Assembly (NCBI GenBank): GCA_022605425.2
Contig: CM061249.1
Location: 248,001 to 312,000 of the forward strand
Origin: Hamiltosporidium tvaerminnensis
Taxonomy: Eukaryota; Microsporidia; Dubosqiidae
Direction: 5' to 3'
Length of the DNA: 64,000 nucleotides
Part shown: positions 39,376 through 50,917 of the stretch, piece after piece
Position numbering within the stretch: position 1 is the first letter of the stretch
Layout of the letters: each line of letters starts with the position of its first letter
Position numbers and translations under genes: made by a program
The notes under the pieces: model-generated
What the model was told of the DNA's origin: nothing
Seen by the model: the letters and a program-made list of their open reading frames with translations, nothing else
Databases searched by the model: none

Positions 39376-41822
39376 CACATTTTGATGAAAAATAAATTGA
39401 ATTCTAGAATTAGAAAAAATAATTTTATGAAAAAAATATCAAAACATTACACACAGTGCCTCTATATATCGCATTTGAATCGTATTTATTAATCGTGATA
39501 AAAAAAATAAAGCTAAATTCATTGTTTATAAGTCAAATAATCTTGTCTTTTAAGCACATGCCATTTATTTGCAAGCTTTTAATACATTTTTAGTCTTCTC
39601 TTAGACATGATATAAACATGCATTGTCACTATTAAACTCTCAATATATGATTCAATAAATAAAATAAATAATAAAAACATTTCTCAAGTTACATTTATAA
39701 ATTTTTTTTTCATGAAACTGTTTAAATCTCAAAGTTAATTTAAAAAAATGTGGTTCCTCTTAAATGACTTGAGACATTTACTGTATAGACTATCACAGGC
39801 TTTTTTTACAGAAGAAGCGAAATGTAGGAAGTTTCTGGATACTCGGTTGAAAGTATTGTAATTTCCGGCTGTCGGTGTGGTTCTATTACTAGTGCTAAAT
39901 GACGCTACGGCTCTTAGAGAGCCCAGCCCTCCTTGCTGGATTACATCTACTGTTCATCAAATAAGTTTTATGGATTTGTATTACTCTATCAAAACCATTC
40001 TGGTATTCTAATGCAATGATAACGTCTTTCCTTCTATTCTCTAATCCAATCATGAAGTTCTTTTATTTTTATAAAGATGTGATAAATACGCTCTAATTTG
40101 AGCATAACTTTCTCATCAGACTTCTCATCATACTCTAACTGATTTGGCATTTTTTTTCGATTTTAAAGCCAGCAAGTTCCATCAAATCTTCCTCATTTTA
40201 AAAATATAAAGTCTTCAGTGGCTCCAATGCTTATCACAGATGATTCTATAAATTCTTTCTTAGAAGCAACTAAACCAGTTTCACTGTTTTATCTACAAAC
40301 AATCTAGACTTCTTGTGGAGTAAATTTTCAGATAACTGGATACTTTGCGGGCCATAAATACTTCCAAAAGGTCATTATTATTTCCAATTTCATATTTTTC
40401 AAAACAGGCTGGAGTCTTCATAACTAATTTCGAGGGTATAAATTTGCCGGACTCTTTACAAAAGAAGTTTTTAATATGATTCATCCTCTCGATGATTGTG
40501 TTTTGCTGTGCAGGAGATATAGAGAGCTTTAAAAGCTTGAACAATATCTTGATCAATATATTTATTCGGCTAACAGGAAGCAGGTAAAGAAATTCGATTT
40601 CGAACCTTCTTAAGATAAGTCTTGCTCGTGACCCCCTGCATTGTTTATAAGAAGAGGTATTTGAAATTTGGTTTTATTCACCTCGAAATACAAGTTGATT
40701 CGAAGAATGAAACATTCGTGGAATCATTTCAAAGTTTCCTTTTTCGTGTCTCAATCTTTGTTGATGCATCAAACGCGCTTGTAGCAAGTTCTTGTTTTTA
40801 GGTGATAAGAATCTTGTCTTGTAGGTAAGAATCGACTTAAGAAAAAATATCTTTCCATTTCCACAACTAATTAGCAAACGCGATACGTAAATACTTTTAC
40901 CCACGGATTTCTGTTTCATCTTTAAAAATATTTGTTCGGGATGGCATTTTTTCTGAATTGCTTTGTTTAGTTCACTAAAAAACCTCTAATCAAGATGATA
41001 CTTTCCCTTCGAAAGAATCTTTTGGAAAGTATTTACAATTAGTTGGATGATGTACGCTAATTAGCATAAGCAGCTTCGTATAAGACGAAAATCATTCGTT
41101 CATACTTTTTCTAGAAATTATTAGAAACTACGCTTGCTCTAAATAAAATTTTTAGACCTTGCGTAATAACATTCTAGTTAAAGTTTGTAAATAAAAACTA
41201 CTGAATTAACCGCATCTTAGTCTTTTAAATTACTATCAGTTTTAATGGAAAGTTTTTCTTTCGACTCGCCTTAATCCAAGCAGGAGAAAAAACTGTTTTT
41301 AGAATAAACTGCTTATGGCATGTCAGTATTCGCTTTGAGTACTTGTTACGAGTAAATTTAGGCTAAACGTTTTTTTTCTTTTGTACATATGAAGCGATCT
41401 AAAGCTCATTCGAGTCAAAATGACTTACAGCTTAACGATTTTCTCGCCCTCTTTGATTTATCAAAAGTTTTTATATTCGTCTAAAGGTTATGTAACCTCA
41501 CCTTAAGATGAATATATTTTTAGAGGGCTCAGAAAAAAAAGCTTGTTTAGCAACGAACATAGAACTTGGATTTAATTTCTTAGAAATTGCAAACAGTAAA
41601 AAATGCAATTCTGAATCACAATGCAGAATAGAGGCGTGTATATAAAGAAAGGAAGTGAATACTGTCATTCAGTAGCAAAAATTTAAAAACAGCTATTCAT
41701 TACCAAAAAAAAGAAAATATAAAAACGGGCAAAAATACAAAGCACTCAAGCTAAGACAATTTATTGCATTCAACCAATCAAATTTTTATAAAATATATTT
41801 ATTATAATTTATTAAATCCATA
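39376..41822. other. Gene-poor region with decayed frames
   Basis: Two minus-strand frames (40293-40556 and 40674-40919) are in the same orientation and separated by stops. They translate into Lys-rich, non-low-complexity protein (PAQQNTIIERMNHIKNFF; LLQARLMHQQRLRHEKGN), so they may be pieces of one dead gene or mobile element; I recognise no family. A G+C-richer island at 39880-39940 (GCTACGGCTCTTAGAGAGCC) looks like another repeat scrap. Confidence 0.4.
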
Positions 41823-42119
41823 CTAATATAAACCAGCAGCCATTTCCGCATCTTTCTGTGTGTGCTGTATTTCTTTTAGCATTTTAACTCTTCGTTTATG
41901 TGTTGTCGTTTTTTTATGTGCCATAAAATCTCTTTCGGTATTTAAATTTCTCGAGCATTCAATACAGTAATAAATGTTTTCATTTAGTTCAGTTGTGTTG
42001 TTTTTAATGTCTTTTTGTATCTGATCTAAACTCTTAGTACCATAAATTGTCTCAAATTTCTTGTTTTGACGATATTTTGTAATTGTCTTCTTGGTTTTGC
42101 TTTTGTTAAATCTTGTCAT
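41823..42119 (-). CDS. BUD20: Bud20/ZNF593-type zinc finger, 60S export factor
   Basis: A 98-residue protein matching the Bud20/ZNF593 pattern: a basic N-terminus, SLDQIQKDI (30-38), then one C2H2 finger with C52, C55, H68 and H74 (YYCIECSRNL...FMAHKKTTTHKRRVK), then the family tail HTQKDAEMAAGLY. Bud20 shuttles with pre-60S particles and helps export them to the cytoplasm. Length fits the family (about 115-165), slightly reduced. The start is the only ATG in the frame. No CCC is seen upstream. Confidence 0.9.
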   Translation of the reverse strand: MTRFNKSKTKKTITKYRQNKKFETIYGTKSLDQIQKDIKNNTTELNENIYYCIECSRNLNTERDFMAHKKTTTHKRRVKMLKEIQHTQKDAEMAAGLY

Positions 42120-42489
42120 TTTTAGATGAAGAATGTAAAAAAAATTATATTCGAGAAATAAAAGAATTGATTTTTAAGAAAAAAATGATAGAAATTATTT
42201 AAAGAATCATTTTCATATCAGAGAAAGTCAAAAATAAATTCGTTAATAGAAAATATTAGAAAATATTTAAAAAATAATTTTTGTATTAGAGAAATAGAAG
42301 AAATAATTCTTTAATAGAAAATTTAGAAAAAAAATTTTGTATTAGAGAAAGTCAAAAATATATTGTATCAGTAAATAAATATTAGAAAATATTTAAGAAT
42401 AAAGTACAAAACTAAATAATTTAATTGAAATTTATAAAAAAAAAGCATTTGTGCCACTAAATTGTATTACAGGATATAAAAATAATTTT

Positions 42490-42705
42490 CTTTAAAATTT
42501 TTCGGTTTTTAAATTTAATTAAATAATAAAATTTTTCAGTTTTTAAATTTAATTAAATAATAAATTTTTTGGGTTTTTAAATTTAATTAAATAATAAATT
42601 TTTCGGTTTTTAAATTTAATTAAATAATAAAATTTTTCAGTTTTTAAATTTAATTAAATAATAAAATTTTTCGGTTTTTAAATTTAATTAAATAATAAAA
42701 TAAAT
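42490..42705. repeat. Tandem ~34-bp repeat, six copies
   Basis: The unit AATTTTTCGGTTTTTAAATT plus TAATTAAATAATA is repeated six times, with cggt/cagt/gggt variants. Confidence 0.9.
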
Positions 42706-43723
42706 CTAATCGCATATTTTTCTTTCTTGCTTCTACATGCATTTGTTTTTGCTTAATTGCCACTTAAATTTGAACTGTCTTTTAATTTTGACGGAATTTG
42801 GAATAAATCTTTGATTCTTATACTTTAATTCCTAATAAAAACTAAAATATTTTTCATATTTTTTTATCTACCACTTCCTTTTTCTTTAAAATGTATTTAT
42901 GATAATTTGCGTATTACTAATTCAAATTCAAATTTTTATGAAAAAATTCGATGTATTTCATTATTTTTGTATGTATTTGGTCTCGAATTCACATTTTATT
43001 ATTTGATAGTAAAACTCTAATTTTTTTTATGTTGGATCTTATTTCTATTACAAATTTAAAAATTATTATTTGATTATTTTTGCAAACAATGATGAATAAC
43101 TCGAATTATCTCTGAACATATTATTTGAAAAATACATATAACGACACTTGTTTCTATTTAGTCATATATTTTTAGTTTATAACCAAAACTTTACACATGT
43201 ATTGAATGACAAATTATTGTTATCCAACTATATATCTCATATAGTTTTTATTAATTTTAAGGATGACAAGTTATAAAATATTTTTTTTTTTCACATTTTT
43301 TTTCCATTTTTTTCCAAACTGATCTTTTTAAGAATTTTAAATTTACTTTATAAAGAACTTGTTGGTTTTTTTATTTTTTTTTGATTTAAATGAATAAAAA
43401 TTTCAATCAAATATCTTTCAAATTAAAATAAAATATATAAACTTCAATTAGATTCAATGAATAAAAAATTTCAATCAAATATCTTTCAAATTAAAATAAA
43501 ATATATAAACTTTAAACATATTCAATCAATGAAAATAAATGAAATTTAAATTTTATTAAATTTAAACCAATAAAATTAATCTTAAAAATTTTAAAATAAT
43601 AAAAATATTTATTATTGTGGATATGATTTGATTTATTTTAATATATCTTTATTCATCAAATGACTTGATATGATAACATAACACTTAAAAAAAAATCTCC
43701 TTTTATTTAATTGGAAAATTTGA

Positions 43724-43727
43724 CCCC
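43724..43727 (+). promoter_or_regulatory. CCCC start-proximal motif
   Basis: TTGACCCCGTAGATG, four bases before the ATG of the ubiquitin hydrolase gene. Confidence 0.55.
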
Positions 43728-43731
43728 GTAG

Positions 43732-44823
43732 ATGACTCAAAGAAAACAGAAATTGGTTTTGTTAACACTGATAACTTTATTATCGTTTTTTTCTGGTTTT
43801 TTAACTGGTTTTTTGGTACATGAAAATTATTTTAACGATTCGAATTCACCAAAAGACTTATCAAACGAAGAAACTGATACTTTCGAATTTATAGACGAAA
43901 CAAAAGATAAGGAAATAAAATCTATCAGAGAAAATGCCGACATTTGTCCATTAAAAAATAGTGGTGTAATGTGCTATTTCAATTCTTTGATACAGTGTAT
44001 GTATTCGTTAAAAGAATTGAAAAATATTTTTTTAAGCGAAGATTCTTCGAATGCTAATTCTGGAGTAAAAAAAATATTTAAAGATTTGTTCATAAAAATG
44101 GGTAAAAAAGACTTATCAATAGACACCAAAAATATTATACAAAATATTTTGGCTATAAATTCTTCACAAGAATTCAAGAATATTAATAAACACCAAGATA
44201 TTCATGCATTATACGTTTTTTTAATAGACAACTGTTTATTCAATGGCAATTCTATTAACGAAATTGATTCAAAAGAAAAATTTGATGAAGCTGCAAAAGA
44301 TTCAAATATATCTAAATTGTATTTGTGTTTAGAAAAGACCCACTATTTTGTGGCAGAGAATAGAACTTCAACTAAGTTTGAAATTTGGAATGCGATTATT
44401 GCTTGTGCAAAGATATTTGATTATCAAATGATAATTGATCAATATTTTAAAAAAGAATATATAACAGAAGAAAGTGCAGAAAACAAGAATGTACTAGTGA
44501 ATATAGAAATAGAAGCTAAAATGATTAGATTTCCAAATGTTTTGGTGGTTCATTCTTTTTGTTATAGCGAGGATTTTTTCTTCCCCGCTGACATCAAAGA
44601 TATCAAAATAGAAAATGAAAAATATAGTTTGGTTTCTGCCGGCTGCCACGCTGGAAACACAGAGTCGGGTCATTATATTACAATAAGAAGAGTCAAAGGC
44701 AATATATGGGCTATAATTAACGATAATTCTATCAGTTACTATAAAACAAGGAATGTACTTAATTTTTTGCGAAAACACAGATTTAAACCGACTTTGGCAT
44801 TTTTTGAAAAAATTAAGGTATAA
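43732..44823 (+). CDS. Membrane-anchored ubiquitin-specific protease (C19-like)
   Basis: A 363-residue cysteine protease. An N-terminal hydrophobic segment (residues 9-29, LVLLTLITLLSFFSGFLTGF) should be a membrane anchor or signal. The Cys box LKNSGVMCYFNSLIQCMY carries the nucleophile C81. The His box AGCHAGNTESGHYITI carries H314. WAIINDNS (326-333) supplies the third catalytic Asn/Asp. The enzyme should remove ubiquitin from substrates. It is small for a USP, and the finger region between Cys and His boxes is much reduced. Candidate zinc-binding CxxC pairs are absent. The anchor suggests action at the ER or mitosome surface, as for USP30, but the target membrane is unknown. CCCC precedes the start. 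Confidence 0.85.
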   Translation: MTQRKQKLVLLTLITLLSFFSGFLTGFLVHENYFNDSNSPKDLSNEETDTFEFIDETKDKEIKSIRENADICPLKNSGVMCYFNSLIQCMYSLKELKNIFLSEDSSNANSGVKKIFKDLFIKMGKKDLSIDTKNIIQNILAINSSQEFKNINKHQDIHALYVFLIDNCLFNGNSINEIDSKEKFDEAAKDSNISKLYLCLEKTHYFVAENRTSTKFEIWNAIIACAKIFDYQMIIDQYFKKEYITEESAENKNVLVNIEIEAKMIRFPNVLVVHSFCYSEDFFFPADIKDIKIENEKYSLVSAGCHAGNTESGHYITIRRVKGNIWAIINDNSISYYKTRNVLNFLRKHRFKPTLAFFEKIKV

Positions 44824-45237
44824 AAATATGATAAAAAAAACCATTAAAGTTCTTTTCTGAACCAAAAATAAATTATTTTTTCTGGTATTTATAACAGTTA
44901 AACAGAATAATATTTTGTTTTTTAGCTTTTCTACTTTGGTGTAAAACGCAATCTAATTTTATATCTTGGCTTCGCCAATTTTTTTTACCAATGACTTCTT
45001 ATAAATCATATTTTGTTTTGTTTGTCAATCTGGAGTAAACAACGTTTTTAAGAAATTAAAAGATTTTCTCAAACAAGAAAATAGCCCTGATATCATGATT
45101 TAAAAGTTATTAATCTTTAAAAAACCACCAAGAGAAATTTTTTTTAGCATTTTTAATTATGGGCTATTACAGTATTGTGGTTTTGGCTGTTGTTTTCTTA
45201 GTTTTAGCGTTCTAATATAGTTTAATTTTTTAATGTT

Positions 45238-45403
45238 TTAAATCGAAATTTTATATTGCTATTTAAAACTATAGGCATGGTGCTTTACGGTTTAAATTCT
45301 TTATTTATGATTTTAACTTATAAATCGAAATTTTAAAGATTATTATAAACTATAGGCTTGGTACTTTACGGTTTAAATTCTTTATTTATGATTTTAACTT
45401 ACA
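45238..45403. repeat. Two tandem ~82-bp units
   Basis: aaatcgaaattttat...ctttacggtttaaattctttatt occurs twice in direct succession with about 85% identity by eye. Confidence 0.8.
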
Positions 45404-46439
45404 AATTGGTGTTTTAATGTATAAATAAGTCTTTTTTATACAACCGTACTTGTTTTATGACATTAGAACGTAAATTTTATTATTTTTTAGAATTTTTATC
45501 TCACGATTTTTTTAAAATTATTTTTGACTGCCTTTTTGATTGTATTTTTCTATTCTTCTAATAAACTTTAAAATTTTGTAAAACTATTTGGTATTCTTTA
45601 ATGTTTGCTTAGAAGATATTAAATTTTATATTATTTTTACATTATAGGTTCAAACAAGACTAAATACACATGTCATACTCAGTACGGTTTTTAGTTTCAA
45701 ATAAAATTTAATAAATAAGCATCACGTAATATTTTTTTTGCCATTACAGTTTTTAGAAAGTAATCATAATCACCTTAATGCGTTTTTACATTTCGATTTT
45801 TAATTTTAATGGACAAAATTAATGTCTCTTTAAGTAAAATTCAGAAGAAGGTTAGTTAATTTTAAATTAAAAATTTCTATTAAATCTTTTATCAACGAAA
45901 AACTGCTAGCCTTTGTATTTCATAAATTTGAACATGTTCATCCTATAGCTTTACTTTGAAAGTACATTTCAATCCTAAATATAACAGAACATAACAAAAA
46001 ATTTTTATAGCAATATTTTCGTTCTTCAATCGCGTGAATAAAATTTCTTGCCTCGAAAAAATCTTTTTTTTTAATTGCAAAAGTCTAAATTTAATAATTT
46101 ATAAATATTTCGTTTGTGACTAAAAAATCTTGACTTATCAAATTATAATGTTGTAACAGTGGATATTCTCTACCTTAAATTTGGGGATGATATATTTTAC
46201 TCAAAGAAATATTTTTATTATGATGTCTCCGCCGTTATCGAAATACCTATAGTCTGGTAGTTCTTTGAATAAGTACAGAGGCTATTAGATAATGCATCAG
46301 ATTTTAAATATATAAGTGAAGTATTTGGCCTCGATCAATAGTTATATTCGTGATTTATATCTTAAATTATAACTATATTGTTTGTAAAAGAAAACAGTTC
46401 AGAGCGATTGTCTTACCTAAAAAGAAATGGTTACATGAT

Positions 46440-46685
46440 TTAAAATATTATTTTAGGATAATTAATTTTGAAAATTGTATTTCTTATTTGTATAGCAATG
46501 TATTTTCTTAAACAATATAAGCCAATAAAATTTTTATGCATCAAAGATCTGGTTGTCCATATATCATAGCTTACTTCCATCAAGCCAATTCTATCATATT
46601 TGAGATACTCTTCATCCTTCATATATAGGTTTTGGTGTTGGCCAATATTAACCCCCAAACGAAAAAGCTCAAAAAAAACCTGCAA
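46440..46685 (-). pseudogene. Possible scrap of a hAT-like transposase
   Basis: The 81-codon frame includes LMEVSYDIWTTRSLMHKNF followed by GLYCL. This resembles the catalytic DxW region of hAT-superfamily transposases (DIWTS..., then a short gap to a conserved F-hydrophobic run). No flanking domain or terminal repeat is visible and the frame is short. Chance similarity is possible. Confidence 0.2.
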
Positions 46686-46849
46686 TTTGACGAAGCTTCA
46701 GTCACCTGTTTTTTGATCTACTCTATACGAAAAGAAACAAGCTAGAATAAACATAAATTTGCACCGCCTGATATAAAATTTTCGGTTTAACTTCCTTAAA
46801 TTAACTTTTACATCTGTTAAGTATATTTTTTTTATTTCTAAAGAAGCAG

Positions 46850-47572
46850 TCCCTTCATTTTGAAATATCACATCTTCTTAAAACAATGAAATTGTTACAT
46901 TTGTTTCATAACATTAACAAAGTTCTAGGGTTAACATAAATACTATCCCCAACACACCATCGATACCATCTATGATACCTAAATTTCAAAGCTTTTCCTT
47001 CAGAAAGTGTTTAAAACCGTAAAAAAAGGCAAGTCAGCTGCCCGGTTTTGTTAATACTAGTTACATGGTGTGTAATCGAAGACCGAGCTCATTCAACTTC
47101 CCCCAAGACTATGCAGCATTCCTACTATCTCTACACTCACCTAACCCGATACACTTCTAGCTAAGAAATATTTCAGAGACTTACATGGTGCCACATAGAC
47201 TGTGCAATGTCATACTCAGAAGTATAATCTGCTATTTAGCTCGCGGCTTTTAATGATTTTTATTTTATATCTCCAAGTCGCTAAGTCTTCTAACTCGATT
47301 GAGTAAGGCCAAGTTTCCATGCTTTTAGATAGCAATTACCTACATGTTCAGCTGCGGTCTACAATCTGGTTAGATAAAAAACTATAATAAATTTGTAGAA
47401 AAAGTTTCTCGATTTCTTAGACCACACCTCCTCATAACAACTCCAATGGAACAACCAAAGATAAAGTGTAGTTTTATTCACACCAAAAATCCAAATAATG
47501 ACTTTAAATTCAATTTCATCTATTAATTGTCAAGCACATAGTTTTTGATGTGGATATACTCCCTCCACCTTA
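46850..47572 (-). mobile_element. ~740-bp element, old near full-length copy
   Basis: Reading the minus strand from 47572: GGTGGAGGGAGTATATCCAC, GGATTTTTGGTGTGAATAAA, TTGTTATGAGGAGGTGTGGT, then GTAGAGATAGTAGGAATGCT, and near the end GTTAACCCTAGAACTTTGTT and AAGATGTGATATTTCAAAAT. All parts are present in order, with roughly 75-80% identity to the good copies. No flanking duplication could be seen. Confidence 0.85.
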
Positions 47573-47804
47573 TGTTTCATTAAATATTTATATACATTTA
47601 TATAATGTAATTACTTTTATATTTAGTCCCACGCAAAATACTTTATTCCGATTAATTTATTCAAAATTTAAGTAGTTAACCTTAATTAATTCAAAAGTCA
47701 ATCTTTGTTTTATAACAGACTTTAAAAGCTTCAAAAATACCGAGATTCAGAATCATATAAAAACACTTTTAAACGTATATGATACTTCTGAGATAAAAGA
47801 GCAC

Positions 47805-47905
47805 AAATATTAAAAATTATTTGCTTGAAAATGAGTCTGTGAAAATAATTGTTTAGATTTTAAGAGATATAAACCACATTTTTCTATAGAACAATACCCT
47901 TTAAT
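47805..47905 (+). mobile_element. Degenerate 5' fragment of the ~740-bp element
   Basis: TTTGCTTGAAAATGAGTCTGTGA, then TTGTTTAGATTTTAAGAGAT and ATAAACCACATTTTTCTATA follow positions 25-110 of the family. The remainder is lost. Confidence 0.55.
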
Positions 47906-48901
47906 CATGAGTTACAACATATTAAAAAAAATAAAGGTTATCTCAAGAACCAATAATCTGGTTTGGAATTAGGATTGAGACTGGTGGAACATAAGAGTAA
48001 TTATTCTACGGAGTAAATAGAAGAACCCGTATATCTTTTGAGTGATAAAACTCCTTAAAATTGACTTCATCTGAAAGATACATTAACCCAGGAAATGATA
48101 GGACAGTGACCAGATACAGGCTACTTTAGTGTTTCACCTGTTAAACCTAAATATTGAGCAGGGAAAGGACTTAAATAAGCAAGTAAACCAGTGTTCATAT
48201 TTCCAGTTCCTAATATCCTTTAGAATTTCCCATTTTTGGAATTTATTAAATAGAAGACAGCGCATTTTTTTAAGGCTAATTATATATTTCTTGGGAGGGG
48301 GATGCGGATGTGGGTCATAGAAATCGACTTTGCAGCGTAAAAAAGTATTTTGTTGTGAATATTCTAATTAAGGTAGAATTGTTTCGAATTTCATATATTT
48401 TACGATATTGACATTTCCCTTCATCATTCGAATACATTTTACTCATATAAACAAAATTCAATAGGCTTACCATTTGTTGATTCATTCTTAGAACATTCAA
48501 AGCCATTATTCTTTATGCCCCTAAAATAATATTTTTAATATTTTATTTTTTTAAACTTCGGATTTATCATTTTTATTAAATATGAAAAACGATTTTTTCT
48601 TTATTTATTTGTGTTTATTTTAAAAATACTAAATATTTTGCTCAAACACGAATTAAAAAAATATGATAACATATGAAATTTAAATAAACTTTTTTTCCGT
48701 TTCAAAACAAAAGTTTTTTTACCGATTCACAAAGTATTATTTTTCTTTACTTTCTATTTTTCAAAATTTCATATTTTTTAATTCTTGAAATATTTTTCAC
48801 ACTTTTAATTTTAAAATCATGTAAAATAAATCTTTATTAAGCAAAATCACACTAAAAAAACGATTGGATTTAATTTTGCCATATAAAAGGAAAAAAAATT
48901 A
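47906..48901. other. Gene-free spacer
   Basis: No gene, RNA or repeat recognised. Its right end abuts the long palindrome before the hydrolase gene. Confidence 0.4.
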
Positions 48902-48902
48902 C

Positions 48903-49068
48903 ATGGGTTTGCAAAAAAAATTTTTCTTTTTGATAAATAATCTGCTAATCTAACACCTATTGATTTATGTCAAAAAAAAAAATTTAAAAATTTTTAAAAA
49001 AATGCTATCAATAAATCTTTAATTAGCAGATTATTTATCAAAAAGAAAAATTTTTTTTGCAAACCCAT
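48903..49068. repeat. Perfect 47-bp inverted repeat with 72-bp loop
   Basis: The left arm 48903-48949 (starts ATGGGTTTGC, ends CTGCTAAT) and right arm 49022-49068 (starts ATTAGCAG, ends GCAAACCCAT) are perfect reverse complements. The right arm ends six bases before the ATG at 49075 and contains that gene's CCC motif. It may be a miniature inverted-repeat element or a fixed hairpin. Confidence 0.95.
49064..49066 (+). promoter_or_regulatory. CCC start-proximal motif inside the palindrome arm
   Basis: AAACCCATTTGAAAATG leads into the start at 49075. The same bases form the outer end of the right palindrome arm. Confidence 0.5.
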
Positions 49069-49074
49069 TTGAAA

Positions 49075-49968
49075 ATGAGAAAAAATACATCGAAAAACAA
49101 AAATCTACCAACTACCACTTTCTATAAAAAATATATTCATACAAAACACATGTATATAAAAATAATAATTGTAATATTTTTAATTATATTTGAAATATTT
49201 TTTATATTTTTTGTCATTCAAAACAAAATAATCTATAAAAGTTTTTTATCTACCGGAGAAATCAAAATAGGAGAGACTATGACATTGGTTACTTCAGATA
49301 ACCAATCAATAGATGTTCATTTTATTGATAACAATAGTGACACAGATATTTATTTTTTTCATGGTGCTATTATGAAACCGAAGGTTCATAATAAAATATG
49401 TAATAAACTAACCAAAAATAATAAATTTAATATTTTTGCATTAATTTATAGAGGATATAGCAATCTGTATAAAAATGCATCTTCTTCTGAAATAGGAATA
49501 ATGTTAGATATTAAAACTTTCCATGATTATATTTCTAAAAATAGAAATACATCAAAAAAAATAATTATTGGTCATTCACTTGGATGCGCAGCATCTCTTT
49601 ATTTTTTATCTTTATTTAATTCTACGGAACAATTTCTTTGTGTTTTAGAAAATCCATTTTATTCGTTTAAAACAGTTTTATATGAAAAATGGTACCACGC
49701 ATTCATCAGTTTTTTAGTCGTTTCAGATTGGCCAAATTATTTAAGAATTGAAAAAATTAATAAAGAAAACTGTAAATTTCTATTTATTATCTCTGGTAAA
49801 GATGAGTATATTAGCAATAAAAACACAGAAAAACTACTCAATCATTTAAAAAATAATTCATATGAAAAATTTTTCATGGAAAACGCCACACATTTTGATT
49901 GTGGAAAATATGAAGAATATTATGAAACTATATTCACTTTTATAGAAAAAAATTTATATTTTTTGTAA
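49075..49968 (+). CDS. Alpha/beta hydrolase, BEM46/ABHD13-like, membrane-anchored
   Basis: 297 residues from the ATG at 49075. I prefer this start over a TTG 18 bases upstream because of the CCC motif. A transmembrane segment at 28-48 (IKIIIVIFLIIFEIFFIFFV) is followed by the hydrolase fold: DIYFFHGAI (oxyanion strand), ALIYRGYS, and the nucleophile elbow GHSLG with S168. The acid is D243 in ISGKDEY and the histidine is H273 in NATHFD. This is the layout of BEM46/ABHD13 serine hydrolases, whose substrates are poorly known (probably lipid or thioester). The complete triad suggests an active enzyme on an internal membrane. Confidence 0.87.
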   Translation: MRKNTSKNKNLPTTTFYKKYIHTKHMYIKIIIVIFLIIFEIFFIFFVIQNKIIYKSFLSTGEIKIGETMTLVTSDNQSIDVHFIDNNSDTDIYFFHGAIMKPKVHNKICNKLTKNNKFNIFALIYRGYSNLYKNASSSEIGIMLDIKTFHDYISKNRNTSKKIIIGHSLGCAASLYFLSLFNSTEQFLCVLENPFYSFKTVLYEKWYHAFISFLVVSDWPNYLRIEKINKENCKFLFIISGKDEYISNKNTEKLLNHLKNNSYEKFFMENATHFDCGKYEEYYETIFTFIEKNLYFL

Positions 49969-50145
49969 GATTTTTCAATTAAATAAATAGAAGATAAGAT
50001 AAGATTTATAATCATAATAACATTTCATAAGTCTAAATTTATACATTTATGAAATAAATATTACTTTTATTTTCTATCTCTTTAATATTGTTAAAATTTT
50101 ATATTTATTTTATATCTCTTTAATATTTTATTTTCCTTAATATTT

Positions 50146-50160
50146 ATGTCTAACTTATCT
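50146..50160. repeat. Target-site duplication, left
   Basis: ATGTCTAACTTATCT, repeated at 50903-50917. The same string also occurs nearby in an older local repeat (50969), so the duplication call is slightly less certain. Confidence 0.65.
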
Positions 50161-50902
50161 TGTGGAGGGAGGATAACCACATAAAAAACTTTCTGCTTGG
50201 CAATGAGTGTGTGAAACTGGTGTGAGGTCATTGTTTGGATTTTTGGTGGGAATAAAACCACACTACATCTTCGGTTGTTCCATGGGAGTTGTTATGAGGA
50301 GGAGAGGTCTAAGAAATGGAGAAACTTTTTCTACAAATTTATTTGTAGTTTTTTATGTAACCAGATTGCAGACCGCAGCTGAACATGTAGGTAATTGCCA
50401 TGTAAAAGCATGGAAACCTAGCCTTGCTCACTCGGGTTAGAAGACTTAGCGCCTGGGAGATACAAAACAAAAAACCATTAAAGCCAGGAAAGCTAAGTAG
50501 CAGGTTATACCTGTTGGTATGACATTGCACTGTCTAGGTGGACCCCATGTAAATCTCTGAAATATATCTTAGCTAGAAGTTTATTGGGTTCAGAAAGTGT
50601 AGAGTAAGTGGGAATGCTGCATAGTCTTGGGGGAGCCCAGGGGGGGCTTCGGCCTTCGATCACACTCCATGCAACGGACATTAACGAACTCCGGGCAACT
50701 GCCTCGCCTATTATTTAGGTTCTACACACCTGGTAGATGAAAGGCTTTGGGACGTAGGTATCGCAGGGGTTACCGATGGAGTGTTGGGGTAGCAGTCATT
50801 TATGTTAAACCTAGAACTGCGTTAATGTCATGAAAACAAATATAACACTTGCCACTATTTTAAAAAGATGTGATACTTTTAAATAAAGTCTAATTTCTAA
50901 AA
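50161..50902 (+). mobile_element. ~740-bp non-autonomous retroelement, copy 3
   Basis: Starts TGTGGAGGGAGGATAACCAC and ends AAATAAAGTCTAATTTCTAA. Very close to copy 1 (only scattered differences such as tataaaaataaaa/tacaaaacaaaaa), so both moved recently. The internal frame 50207-50440 again ends AWKPSLAHSG. Confidence 0.9.
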
Positions 50903-50917
50903 ATGTCTAACTTATCT

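Larger units (their letters stand above)
42120..43731. other. Intergenic region with tandem repeats
   Basis: No gene. It contains the ~34-bp tandem array at 42490-42705 and a two-copy ~60-bp repeat (tttcaatcaaatatctttca) at 43398-43515. The rest is A+T-rich. Confidence 0.5.
44824..46849. other. Gene-poor region, some repeats, one possible transposase scrap
   Basis: Two copies of a ~82-bp unit (CTTTACGGTTTAAATTCTTT) lie at 45238-45402. Otherwise nothing is recognised except the frame at 46440-46685 described separately. Confidence 0.4.

Noticed and set aside
48315-48506. 63-codon minus frame
   Set aside because: Short, no motif, in decayed intergenic DNA.
49057-49074. TTG start for the hydrolase
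   Set aside because: It lies before the CCC motif inside the palindrome; the ATG at 49075 is in the expected position.
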